The notes beneath the pieces were generated by a model, which did no database searches, was not told the DNA's origin, and saw only the letters and a program-made list of their open reading frames with translations. DNA of 64,000 nt from Solidesulfovibrio fructosivorans JJ] (GTDB lineage Bacteria > Desulfobacterota > Desulfovibrionia > Desulfovibrionales > Desulfovibrionaceae): contig NZ_AECZ01000010.1 in NCBI RefSeq assembly GCF_000179555.1, positions 62,001 through 126,000 of the forward strand, written 5' to 3'. The translations under genes were made by a program, and so were the position numbers. Positions 57,288 through 64,000 of the stretch are shown here, piece after piece (position 1 is the stretch's first letter; every line of letters starts with the position of its first letter).

Positions 57288-57832
57288 ACGCCATCCCAAC
57301 CGAAGCCGGCCCCGAACTGGAAGCCGTCCGGGATATGGTGCGCTCCTGCCTGCAGTGCGGCACCTGCACCGCCTCCTGTCCCAACGCCGCAGCCATGGAC
57401 GTCTCGCCAAGGCGGTTGTGGCGGCTTCTTACCACCGGCCACGCCGACGAGGCCCTGGCCAGCCGCAGCTTCTGGCTGTGCTCCTCCTGTTACGCCTGCA
57501 CGCTGCGCTGTCCGCGCGGACTGCCGCTGACCGACGCCATGGCGGCGCTTAGGCGCCTGGCCAGCCGGCACGACCCGGCCGCGGCCAAGGAGGGGGCGGC
57601 CTTTTACGGGACGTTCATGGACAATGTCCGGCGCAACGGACGGGTCCAGGAAACGGATCTTATGGGCCGGTATTTTCTGGCCATGAAAAATCCGCTTTTG
57701 CCCCTGACCTTCGCGCCGCTCGGTCTGCGGCTTTTCGCCAAGGGCAAGCTCCACCGGCCCGTAACCGAACAGCGGGGCAGGCTCGGCTCCATGTTCGCCA
57801 CGGCCGCCAAGGACGAGGGGGACCGGTCATGA
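57284..57832 (+). CDS. hdrC: HdrC-type iron-sulfur subunit
   Basis: A 182-residue soluble ferredoxin-like protein that links HdrA to HdrB. Two [4Fe-4S] motifs are CLQCGTCTASCP (Cys 22, 25, 28, 32) and CSSCYACTLRCP (about 67-78). The C-terminal half is helical without further Cys, as in HdrC. The ATG overlaps the hdrA2 stop, and its own stop overlaps the hdrB start, both as ATGA, so stoichiometric synthesis is likely. Confidence 0.92.
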   Translation: MNAIPTEAGPELEAVRDMVRSCLQCGTCTASCPNAAAMDVSPRRLWRLLTTGHADEALASRSFWLCSSCYACTLRCPRGLPLTDAMAALRRLASRHDPAAAKEGAAFYGTFMDNVRRNGRVQETDLMGRYFLAMKNPLLPLTFAPLGLRLFAKGKLHRPVTEQRGRLGSMFATAAKDEGDRS

Positions 57833-58713
57833 AGTACGCCTACTACCCAGGCTGCTCACTCATGGAGAGCGCCGTCGAGTTCGACCAGGCGACAAGGGCC
57901 ATGCTCGAGCGCCTGGACGTGACCATCGAGGAGATCCCGGACTGGACCTGCTGCGGCGCCAGCGCCGTGGACTCGGTCAGCCAGTCCCTGGGACACGCCC
58001 TGCCGGCCAGGAACCTGGCCCTGGCCGAGAAGCATCTGCCGGGCCTGGACATCCTCATGCCCTGCGCCGCCTGCTACCTCAACCACCTCAAGCTCACGCG
58101 CCAGGCGACCGGAGCCGTGACCCGCGAGGTCAACCACCTCCTGGCCGACGAGGGACTCACCTACACCGGCAAGGGCGGCCGGGTGCGCCACCTCCTCGAC
58201 GTGCTGACGCGCGACGTCGGCCCGGACGTGATCAAGGCCAAGGTGACCCGGGAACTGGCCGGACTGGTGGTCGCGCCCTACTACGGCTGCCAGGTGCTGC
58301 GCCCCTATTCCGTGTTCGACGACCCCGAACATCCCCGGTCCATGGAGCCGATCATCGAGGCCCTCGGGGCCACGGTCCATCCCTGGCGCCGGGGGAACGT
58401 CTGCTGCGGGGCGTCGCTGATGGCCACGCACAAGGGCGCGGCCCTGGCCTCCGTGACGGCTATCCTCAAGGCGGCGGCCGGAGCCGACGTCATCGTCACG
58501 GTGTGTTCCATGTGCCAGATGAACCTGGACGCCTACCAGGCGCAGGCACTGGGCCACGGCGCGTCCGCCGTGACCGTCCTCTATCTGCCCCAGCTGGTCG
58601 GACTGGCCCTGGGGCTCTCCCCACGGGAGGTGCTCATGGAGAAAAACCTGGCCATTAACCCTGTGTTTACGTCCAAGCTGGAACAAACCGGGGCTGCCCG
58701 GGCCGTCTCCTGA
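57829..58713 (+). CDS. hdrB: HdrB-type disulfide reductase subunit
   Basis: A 294-residue soluble protein with two CCG domains, the catalytic non-cubane cluster module of HdrB. The first copy has YYPGCSLMES near the N-terminus, TCCGASAV (about 40) and CAACYLNHL; the second has PYYGCQVL, VCCGASLM and CSMCQMNLD. In methanogens HdrB reduces CoM-S-S-CoB. In sulfate reducers the substrate is presumably another disulfide, for example DsrC trisulfide, which is inference. Overlaps hdrC by four bases. Confidence 0.93.
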   Translation: MKYAYYPGCSLMESAVEFDQATRAMLERLDVTIEEIPDWTCCGASAVDSVSQSLGHALPARNLALAEKHLPGLDILMPCAACYLNHLKLTRQATGAVTREVNHLLADEGLTYTGKGGRVRHLLDVLTRDVGPDVIKAKVTRELAGLVVAPYYGCQVLRPYSVFDDPEHPRSMEPIIEALGATVHPWRRGNVCCGASLMATHKGAALASVTAILKAAAGADVIVTVCSMCQMNLDAYQAQALGHGASAVTVLYLPQLVGLALGLSPREVLMEKNLAINPVFTSKLEQTGAARAVS

Positions 58714-58764
58714 GTCGTCCCAACCGGCCCGCAGCCTTCCAACCGCATCCGCCAAGGAGGCGTT

Positions 58765-59688
58765 ATGTTCAAGGACATCGTGCTGGCCGTCACACCATCG
58801 GCCATCTGTGAAAACGCTGCGGAAAAGGCCTTCTCCTTTGCCAAGCTTTTCGACGCCAAGCTCTACCTCGCCCATGTGTGCGGCCTGGAGCAGGGCTGGG
58901 GCGAGATCGAATACCTCGAATCATCCGGGGCCACAGCGCGCATCAAGGAGAATATCGAGGCCTACTACAAGGACCGCATCGCCGGCGTGCCGCATTGCGA
59001 GATCATCGTGCGGGCGGGCATCCCGCACAACGAGGTCCTGCGCCTGGCCAGGCAGAAGAACGCCGACCTGATCATCATGGGTCCCCACACCAAGGAATAC
59101 ACCGAAAAGCGCTCCCGCATGTGGGGCATGGCCGGCAGCACCCTGGAACGCGTCAGCCAGCGCGCTTCCTGCCCGGTCATGATCGTCACCAACCAGGCTC
59201 CGGCCGCCCAGCGGTTCGGCCACCTGATCGCGGCCACGGACTTCTCCGACCAGGCGGAATGCGCCGTGTCCTACGCCGGACAGATGGCCCGGCATTACCG
59301 GGCCTCGCTGACGGTCTTCCACGTCCTGGACAAGGGGGACCTCGACACTGCGGCGCTGCAGGCGGCCCAGGCGGACACGGTGGCCAGGCTGCGGGAGATT
59401 TACGAACCCCGCCTGGCCGGCATCGCCAACCACGACTTCCAGTGCCTCGTCGGGGACCCGGCCATGGAGATCCTGGGGATGTCCCAGCGGACCGAGACCG
59501 ATCTCATCATCATGGCCCACCATTCCAAGGAGAAGGATCCGGAACAGGCTTTTTTGGGCTCCACCGTGACCAAGGTAGCGCTTAATGCCGCCTGTCCGAC
59601 CATGAGCGTAAACAAGCACTTCGATCTGCGCTGCGGCCTGATGTACGACCAGACCGGCCAGGCCGTGTCGGCCGAGGCCACGGCCTGA
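58765..59688 (+). CDS. Tandem universal stress protein (UspA)
   Basis: A 307-residue cytosolic protein of two UspA domains. Each domain starts with a KDIVLAVT or HLIAATDFSD strand and has the nucleotide-binding end: LIIMGPHTKEYTEKRSRMWG then GSTLERVSQRASCPVMIV in the first, LIIMAHHSKEKDPEQAFLG then STVTKVALNAACPTMSV in the second. AAGGAGG precedes the ATG; it begins 51 bases after hdrB in the same direction, so it belongs to the Hdr transcript. It may stabilise or sense the energy state of the complex. Confidence 0.92.
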   Translation: MFKDIVLAVTPSAICENAAEKAFSFAKLFDAKLYLAHVCGLEQGWGEIEYLESSGATARIKENIEAYYKDRIAGVPHCEIIVRAGIPHNEVLRLARQKNADLIIMGPHTKEYTEKRSRMWGMAGSTLERVSQRASCPVMIVTNQAPAAQRFGHLIAATDFSDQAECAVSYAGQMARHYRASLTVFHVLDKGDLDTAALQAAQADTVARLREIYEPRLAGIANHDFQCLVGDPAMEILGMSQRTETDLIIMAHHSKEKDPEQAFLGSTVTKVALNAACPTMSVNKHFDLRCGLMYDQTGQAVSAEATA

Positions 59689-59717
59689 TCGTGTCGGCCG
59701 CCTTTCGCGGAAGGGGA

Positions 59718-59750
59718 CCGGGCGGGCGCTCTCTGAAAAGCCCCGCCCGG
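59718..59750. other. GC hairpin between usp and the HdrD-like gene
   Basis: A nine-base-pair stem CCGGGCGGG/CCCGCCCGG with a 15-base loop and no T-run, 29 bases after the usp stop. It may be a processing or partial termination point that lowers expression of the last gene. Confidence 0.55.
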
Positions 59751-59776
59751 CCCCGCCGCCAACACGGGAGCTGAGC

Positions 59777-61144
59777 ATGGACACGCAACCCATCACCGCC
59801 ACGTCGCCCCCGCCCCTCGTTCTCGACGCGAACACCCAGGGACGGCTTAAAGGCCAGCCTTTGCGGCTCTTGCCGGAAAATCTCAACTTGCAGGCCTGCA
59901 TGACCTGCGGAGCCTGCGTCAACGGCTGTCCGGCCACGGGCACGCCCGGTCTTGGCGACCTCGACGTGCGCAAGATCTTGCGCATGCTGGTCCTGGGCCT
60001 GGTCGACGAGGCGGCGGCTACGAATTTCCCGTGGTTGTGCACGGGCTGCGGCCGCTGTTCACTGGTATGTCCCATGGGCCTGGACATCGTGCCGGTCATG
60101 GCGGAACTTAAGCATATGCGCCCCCGGGAACAGGTGCCGGGCATCCTGCACAAGGGCGTGGAACGGGTGTTGCGCTCGGGCAACAACATGGAAATTTCCC
60201 AGTCCGAGTACCTCGCCACCCTTCTCGACGTGGGAAACGACCTGGCCGAGGAGGAATGCCCGGGATTTTACGTGCCCGTGGACAAAAAGGACGCGGACAT
60301 CCTGTTTTTTCCCAATTCCAAGGAAGTCTACGGCGACTTCGAAGACATGAAATGGTGGTGGAAGGTGTTTTATGCCGCCAGGACCAACTGGACCGTGCCG
60401 TCGCGCAACTGGGAGGCCGTGGATTGGGGGCTTTTCTCCGGAAACTTCGAAGCAACAGCCATCTTGGCCAAACGCAAGATGGAGCTCCTGCGGGAACTCC
60501 ATGTGGGCCGCATGATCATGCCGGACTGCGGCGGCGGCTCCTATGGCTGCCGGTCGGGCATGAAGATGTGCGCCATGGAGGATCCTACCGAACAGGTGGA
60601 CTTCATCTACCTCTACGACTATCTTATGGAAGTGATCACCCAAGGCCGCATCAAGCTCGACAAAAGCGTCAACGTCGGCCGGCGCTTCACTTGGCACGAC
60701 TCGTGTAAGCACGGCCGCGAACTGGAAAAACATTTCGGCAAGGCCTACTACGAGGAACCGCGTTATATCATTGCGCAGTGTGTGGACGATTTCGTGGACA
60801 TGATCCCCAACCGCGTCAACAACTACTGCTGCGGGGCTGGCGGCGGCAACTGGCCCATGCCCTTCGAGGCCCAGTCGGCCTACCACGGCCGGCTCAAGTA
60901 CGACCAGATCCGCCGCACCGGGGCGGACGTGGTGGTGGTGGGCTGCTCCAACTGCCGCGACCAGATGATGAAGCGGCTGCCGCGTTTCTACAAGGACTAC
61001 AAGTATGAGGTGAAATACATCTGGCAGCTTGTGGCCGAGAGTCTTGTCCTTGAGCCGTATTCCGGAGAGGAACTGGTCCGGGCCGAGGCCGAGGCCGAAG
61101 CCCAATGGGAACGGTTGGGCGTCACCCCCGAAGACGTGCTGTAA
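59777..61144 (+). CDS. HdrD/DsrK-like iron-sulfur reductase
   Basis: A 455-residue soluble protein of the HdrD/DsrK/TmcB class, essentially HdrC fused to HdrB. The N-terminal part has two [4Fe-4S] motifs, CMTCGACVNGCP (41-52) and CTGCGRCSLVCP (about 90-101). The rest has two CCG-type regions: MPDCGGGSYGCRSG, WHDSCKHGR, then NNYCCGAGGGNW and GCSNCRDQ. In DsrMKJOP, DsrK reduces the DsrC trisulfide with electrons from the membrane. Here no membrane partner is encoded in the operon. GGGAG precedes the ATG. Last gene of the Hdr cluster. Confidence 0.88.
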   Translation: MDTQPITATSPPPLVLDANTQGRLKGQPLRLLPENLNLQACMTCGACVNGCPATGTPGLGDLDVRKILRMLVLGLVDEAAATNFPWLCTGCGRCSLVCPMGLDIVPVMAELKHMRPREQVPGILHKGVERVLRSGNNMEISQSEYLATLLDVGNDLAEEECPGFYVPVDKKDADILFFPNSKEVYGDFEDMKWWWKVFYAARTNWTVPSRNWEAVDWGLFSGNFEATAILAKRKMELLRELHVGRMIMPDCGGGSYGCRSGMKMCAMEDPTEQVDFIYLYDYLMEVITQGRIKLDKSVNVGRRFTWHDSCKHGRELEKHFGKAYYEEPRYIIAQCVDDFVDMIPNRVNNYCCGAGGGNWPMPFEAQSAYHGRLKYDQIRRTGADVVVVGCSNCRDQMMKRLPRFYKDYKYEVKYIWQLVAESLVLEPYSGEELVRAEAEAEAQWERLGVTPEDVL

Positions 61145-61394
61145 CCGGGTCTTCGCCACCAAGACGCGGGCGCTGAGAACCATCCCGCTCTCGCCGGCAT
61201 TGAAGTTGCCGAGCCTCAGCCCCGAGCGACAGGACGCACCGCCTCCACCCCAGCGTGGCGAGACCTCGAAAATCCCGCGGTTTCGTCCCATAGGGCAGAA
61301 GGCTGTCCTCGACGCCTCTGCCGCAGACAAGAAGGGACAGGCGGGATAATCGCCCTTGCCGTCGCCTCCTGAGTCGCCGTACGAGCTTCCCCCG

Positions 61395-61716
61395 TCAACA
61401 CCCGTGTGCGGCTTCCTGGGCGCGTACGACGCTTAAGCGCAGGCCCAACGCCCGCAGAATCGCCGTGCGCGTCTTGACGGAGGGGTTGCCCTTCGGGCCG
61501 AGGGCCCGGTACAAATTTTCCCGACGCAGCCCCGCCTTGTCGGCTATTTCCTGGATGCCGTACGCCTGGGCGATTCGAAGCAGCCCCAGGCGCATGGCGG
61601 CGTCGTCCTCATCCTCAAGCGTCGCCTTCAGGTATTCGAGCCAACTCGGAGTCTTCTCGCAACTCCCGGACCACGGCGCCATGATGGCTCACGCTGGCTT
61701 GCTCGATATTTTTCAT
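61395..61716 (-). pseudogene. Antitoxin (HigA-like, addiction module) with frameshift
   Basis: The start ATG (61716) overlaps the toxin stop as ATGA and begins MKNIEQASVSHHGAVVRELR, typical of this antitoxin family. Near 61632-61644 the homology jumps frame: SELA continues as EYLKATLEDEDDAAMRLGLL, then the helix-turn-helix GIQEIADKAGLRRENLYRAL. One extra base (GCTCGAA where GCTGAA is expected) explains the shift. As read, the product would end soon after the jump. A sequencing error cannot be excluded. Confidence 0.65.
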
Positions 61717-61955
61717 TTCGACCGCTCCTTGAGGTCCTGCAAATACTCCACGGCTCTTTCGATATCGGATTGTTGCGAACTCTTGTCGCCCGCACAAAGG
61801 AGAAGGACCCACTCCGGGCCCATAATGCTGTAATACACCCGACATCCAGGACCGAAATCGATCTTCAGTTCAAAAACCCCGTCACGGCACGGCTTGCATG
61901 CGCCGTAATTGCCGCCCCCCCCTGAAATTCCATGCTTTTTCGTCGGCCCGGCCAA
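61713..61955 (-). pseudogene. RelE/HigB-like toxin, 5'-truncated
   Basis: The C-terminal half of a RelE/ParE-superfamily killer protein is clear: GVFELKIDFGPGCRVYYSIM, LLLCAGDKSSQQSDIERAVE, then YLQDLKERSK. The N-terminal 40 or so residues are missing. The frame upstream runs through a run of eight C (61915-61922, plus strand) with no ATG or homologous sequence. The listed coordinates use a TTG that is not a real start. With the frameshifted antitoxin, the pair looks dead. Confidence 0.65.
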
Positions 61956-61986
61956 AGATGTTATCCAGCCCGGTTATCCACATGAT

Positions 61987-62020
61987 AAAAGGGGTCAGGC
62001 CGAAAACGACCTAACCCCTT
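61987..62020 (-). terminator. Terminator behind the tRNA fragment
   Basis: Read on the minus strand, AAGGGGTTAGG pairs with CCTGACCCCTT with one G-U pair, followed by four T. It lies ten bases beyond the tRNA 3' end. Confidence 0.7.
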
Positions 62021-62030
62021 GAATTAATTC

Positions 62031-62078
62031 TGGTGCGCCCAGCAGGATTCGAACCTGCGGCCGTCTGCGGAGAAGGCC
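62031..62078 (-). pseudogene. 3' fragment of a tRNA gene (probably tRNA-Arg)
   Basis: On the minus strand the sequence ends TGGGCGC-A-CCA after a perfect T-arm (GCAGG, TTCGAAT, CCTGC). A partial anticodon arm with CTTCTCC precedes it. The D-arm and 5' acceptor strand (expected GCGCCCA) are absent. Acceptor and T-arm wording fit tRNA-Arg. Together with the terminator this is the host 3' end left after an element integrated into a tRNA gene. Confidence 0.65.
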
Positions 62079-62236
62079 GACCTTGAAATCGCAACAACCC
62101 AGAATAACTTGTTTTTATTTAAAAAAAGATAACATGCACCGGCTAAAATGACCCAAAATAGCCCATAGATGGTTATCCAAAGGTTATCCACCGGGAAGGT
62201 TCTCCAGTCCCGGAGAATCGAAGTGTCTCCCGAGGC

Positions 62237-62371
62237 ATGGCCCCGGCAAAGAAGTCTGTCACCGCATCGGGGTCGTTTGAGCAGCCGGTCACCAGGATCG
62301 AGGAAATGCGCGAAGCCCTGGCCGTCTATACTGAACGGCTCCGCAAAGCCCGTAGCCACCTTAAATTTTAA
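62237..62371 (+). CDS. Possible 44-residue small protein
   Basis: ATG at 62237 to TAA at 62371. The product begins MAPAKKSVTA and continues EQPVTRIEEMREALAVYTER, a charged helix that faintly recalls the exonuclease VII small subunit but is too short. The ribosome-binding site (GAGG) is weak. It is convergent with the phosphatase gene. May be a fragment or chance. Confidence 0.3.
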   Translation: MAPAKKSVTASGSFEQPVTRIEEMREALAVYTERLRKARSHLKF

Positions 62372-62375
62372 GTTA

Positions 62376-63626
62376 TCAGCATTCCACGCGCACAGAATCC
62401 CCCTGGCAGGAGCCGTCTCCCTGAAGGCGAGTTAAGGCAAGGACTGTGACATCATCCGCTAACGGCTTATAATGCGTGAACTTCCGCATGGATTGGCACA
62501 TGGTACGAATAATGGTGGCGGGGGAACTTGAGCCAACATCCTTGAGAACGCCTTCGATACCCTTCCAACCGAACCGCCGGGTACCCGCCGCGGTTCTGGT
62601 TTCCGCCTCACGCAGTCCATCAGTGAAGAGAAAGAGCAAATCTCCGGGATGGATCGACGTTGTCCGCATTTCGAAAACATAGTCGGGGTCGATACCCAGT
62701 GGTATTCCCTTCCCCCCGAGCCGTTCCAGCGTTCCCGACGCGTCCCGACGCAATATCGGTGAATCATGCCCGGCGCGCACCCAGGACAACGTCCATTCGC
62801 ATGTGTCCAGAATACAATAAAACAAAGAAATAAACCGGGCATGTTCGGAAAAATCATTATGTATGGCCGAGTTTACATCGCTGACAATATCCAGAAGCGT
62901 TCCAGGGCTGTTTGCCCGCATCCGCAACAAGCCCCGCGCCGTGGCCATGAGGAGCCCTGCTTCCAATCCATGACCTGTTACATCGCCGACAAGAATGTGC
63001 AGTCGGCTTTTGTCCCCTCTGGCCGTGAAATAATCGTAATAATCCCCGCTGACGCCGTGGGAGGGGACGAAGCGGACCGCCAAATCGAGCCCCGGGATGG
63101 CGGGATGGCTCTTGGGGAGAAGGGCCTCTTGTACCGCAAAGGCCATTTCCATGGCGGAAAGATGTTCGGTGAGATCCGTCAACAGGACGAAGTGACCGAT
63201 GATTGCGCCGTCGCCATCCCGCAAGGTGGAACCATGAACCATGACCGGAACCACTGTCTCGTCCGGCCTAACGATGCCGGCCCGAAAGTGCCGCTGATCC
63301 TTCCGGATGAGTTTGCGCCGGTGCCTGGTCAGGTAACGCCGTGTCAGTTCATCGAAAAACTGCCAGGGATGGCGTCCCAACAAGACACTTGCTTCACGTT
63401 GCGACAAGGCGACGAAGGCCGGATTAACTTCCACAATCTTGAGACTGGCATCCATCCTGAAGAATGCTTCGCCGGCATTATGTATGATGGCCCGATACTC
63501 CGCCAACTCTTTCTCGCAACGGCATTTTTCCGATTCCAGGGAAGAAATCCGTTGGGAAAGGTCACACGAAAAAGCCCTGCGCCGTCTTGTTTTTGCTTGC
63601 AATGTATTCTTTGATTTCAAACGCAT
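62376..63626 (-). CDS. PAS-SpoIIE family serine phosphatase
   Basis: A 416-residue cytosolic protein. A short coiled coil (about 28-45) leads into a PAS domain (46-165, with IHNAGEAFFRMDASLKIVEV and GHFVLLTDLTEHL). Residues about 185-400 form a PP2C-type SpoIIE/RsbU phosphatase with the metal-binding motifs SGDYYDYF, GDVTGHGLEAG, LFTDGLREA and DDVTVLAL. Such enzymes dephosphorylate anti-sigma-factor antagonists (RsbV/SpoIIAA type) in response to the PAS signal. No antagonist or anti-sigma gene is in view. The ATG is at 63626. Lies on the presumed island side of the tRNA scar. Confidence 0.9.
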   Translation of the reverse strand: MRLKSKNTLQAKTRRRRAFSCDLSQRISSLESEKCRCEKELAEYRAIIHNAGEAFFRMDASLKIVEVNPAFVALSQREASVLLGRHPWQFFDELTRRYLTRHRRKLIRKDQRHFRAGIVRPDETVVPVMVHGSTLRDGDGAIIGHFVLLTDLTEHLSAMEMAFAVQEALLPKSHPAIPGLDLAVRFVPSHGVSGDYYDYFTARGDKSRLHILVGDVTGHGLEAGLLMATARGLLRMRANSPGTLLDIVSDVNSAIHNDFSEHARFISLFYCILDTCEWTLSWVRAGHDSPILRRDASGTLERLGGKGIPLGIDPDYVFEMRTTSIHPGDLLFLFTDGLREAETRTAAGTRRFGWKGIEGVLKDVGSSSPATIIRTMCQSMRKFTHYKPLADDVTVLALTRLQGDGSCQGDSVRVEC

Positions 63627-63677
63627 GGTTATTTGGAGCGGTGGCGGCCCGCTCTCCTCCCCAGCACTCTCGCACGA

Positions 63678-64000
63678 TCAAATAAAAAGCGTGACGGAAC
63701 TTTGGCCGGCCTCCTGGAGAAACTTGGCCACACCGGCCACGGTGATGTTGGGATAATCCCGGATTTCATCCCGGGAAATCCCCATGACATCCATGGACAT
63801 CTCGCAAAGCACGATCTCCACGCCGAAATCAGCAGCTTGCTGCATCAACTGCTCGAGTGTCAACACACCTTTTTTTTTCATGACCGCCTGCATCATGGCT
63901 CTTCCCATGCCAAACATGTCCATGTGCGACAAGGGCAGTTGCTTGGGGCCGCGCGGCAACATGCGATCGAACATCTTGGCCGTCAATTCCGCCTTGGGCA
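63678..64000 (-). CDS. DsrE/DsrF/DrsH-like protein, partial
   Basis: The C-terminal 106 or so residues of a DsrE-superfamily protein; the frame is open to the window's right edge, so the 5' end is outside. LPRGPKQLPLSHMDMFGMGR, QAVMKKKGVLTLEQLMQQAA, then EIVLCEMSMDVMGISRDEI are the usual closing motifs, with Cys in LCEMSMD as the likely persulfide site. Such proteins shuttle sulfane sulfur or act as small thiol proteins. An internal ATG (63986) is not a believable start. Transcribed toward the phosphatase gene, 51 bases away. Confidence 0.85.
   Translation of the reverse strand, partial: PKAELTAKMFDRMLPRGPKQLPLSHMDMFGMGRAMMQAVMKKKGVLTLEQLMQQAADFGVEIVLCEMSMDVMGISRDEIRDYPNITVAGVAKFLQEAGQSSVTLFI

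Noticed and set aside
61230-61255. Possible attR copy of the tmRNA 3' end (CCGCCTCCACC match) downstream of the Hdr cluster
   Set aside because: Only eleven bases match in a GC-rich background, without the T-arm sequence. It would make the Hdr cluster part of the tmRNA element, but composition and integrase decay do not support that.
62031-62106. Complete tRNA gene
   Set aside because: The T-arm and acceptor 3' strand are perfect, but no D-arm or matching 5' acceptor strand is present within 80 bases.

Overview
The window is a GC-rich (visibly about 65 percent) bacterial chromosome segment with dense, mostly short-gap operons. The Hdr-type redox enzymes, a DsrE-like protein, abundant chemoreceptors, hybrid kinases and three sigma-54 activators point to a sulfate-reducing deltaproteobacterium of the Desulfovibrio/Solidesulfovibrio type. 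This assignment is inferred from gene content, not from a database match.

Layout. 1-3.5 kb: a periplasmic solute-binding protein overlapping a hybrid histidine kinase. 3.7-9.4 kb: DUF3795, a TetR-acyltransferase pair, fabI with a DUF2867 gene, and a rhodanese-DoxX-TetR operon. 9.4-11.2 kb: a divergent operon with a rhodanese/ferritin-like fusion, YccF and a small DMT-type transporter. 11.2-11.7 kb is non-coding and full of stem-loops. 11.7-16.1 kb: NAD(P)H oxidoreductase, XRE/DUF2975 pair, lipoprotein, AraC-GyrI regulator, a dead GNAT gene and a membrane hydrolase. 16.2-22 kb: ribosomal protein S1, the ABC-F factor EttA and a zinc-type chemoreceptor. 22-27.5 kb: argF-argG-argH followed by an overlapping NifA-like activator. 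27.7-30.7 kb: lipoprotein and two SGNH hydrolases. 30.7-43.9 kb is a signalling block: a 997-residue hybrid kinase, a ZraSR-like system with a His/Cys-rich sensor loop, two chemoreceptors, and DUF1566, YciI and cyclic-nucleotide-binding genes.

44.4-46.4 kb: a small lipoprotein, tmRNA (tag ANDYDYALAA) with its promoter and terminator, then a broken P4-type integrase and AT-rich foreign DNA. 46.4-61.1 kb is the most striking region: a sigma-54 response regulator and a cytosolic PAS kinase point away from an eight-gene operon, hdrA1-mvhD-frhB-like-hdrA2-hdrC-hdrB-usp-hdrD/dsrK-like. A near-consensus -24/-12 promoter lies just upstream of hdrA1. HdrA2 is a double-length fusion carrying a receiver-like domain without its phospho-acceptor. 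The set looks like a soluble, flavin-based electron-transfer (possibly bifurcating) complex whose expression is switched by its own two-component system. 61.4-64 kb: a decayed toxin-antitoxin pair, a 3' tRNA fragment with terminator that looks like an integration scar, a SpoIIE-type phosphatase and a DsrE-like gene cut by the window edge.

Two families of structured intergenic repeats run through the window: five palindromes sharing a GCGAGAGGGG stem at 3' gene ends, and a larger GC-rich mosaic found at 11.2-11.7 kb and, inverted, at 25.1-25.3 kb. Starts were chosen by ribosome-binding sites and family N-termini. Functions are homology-style inferences from motifs read by eye.
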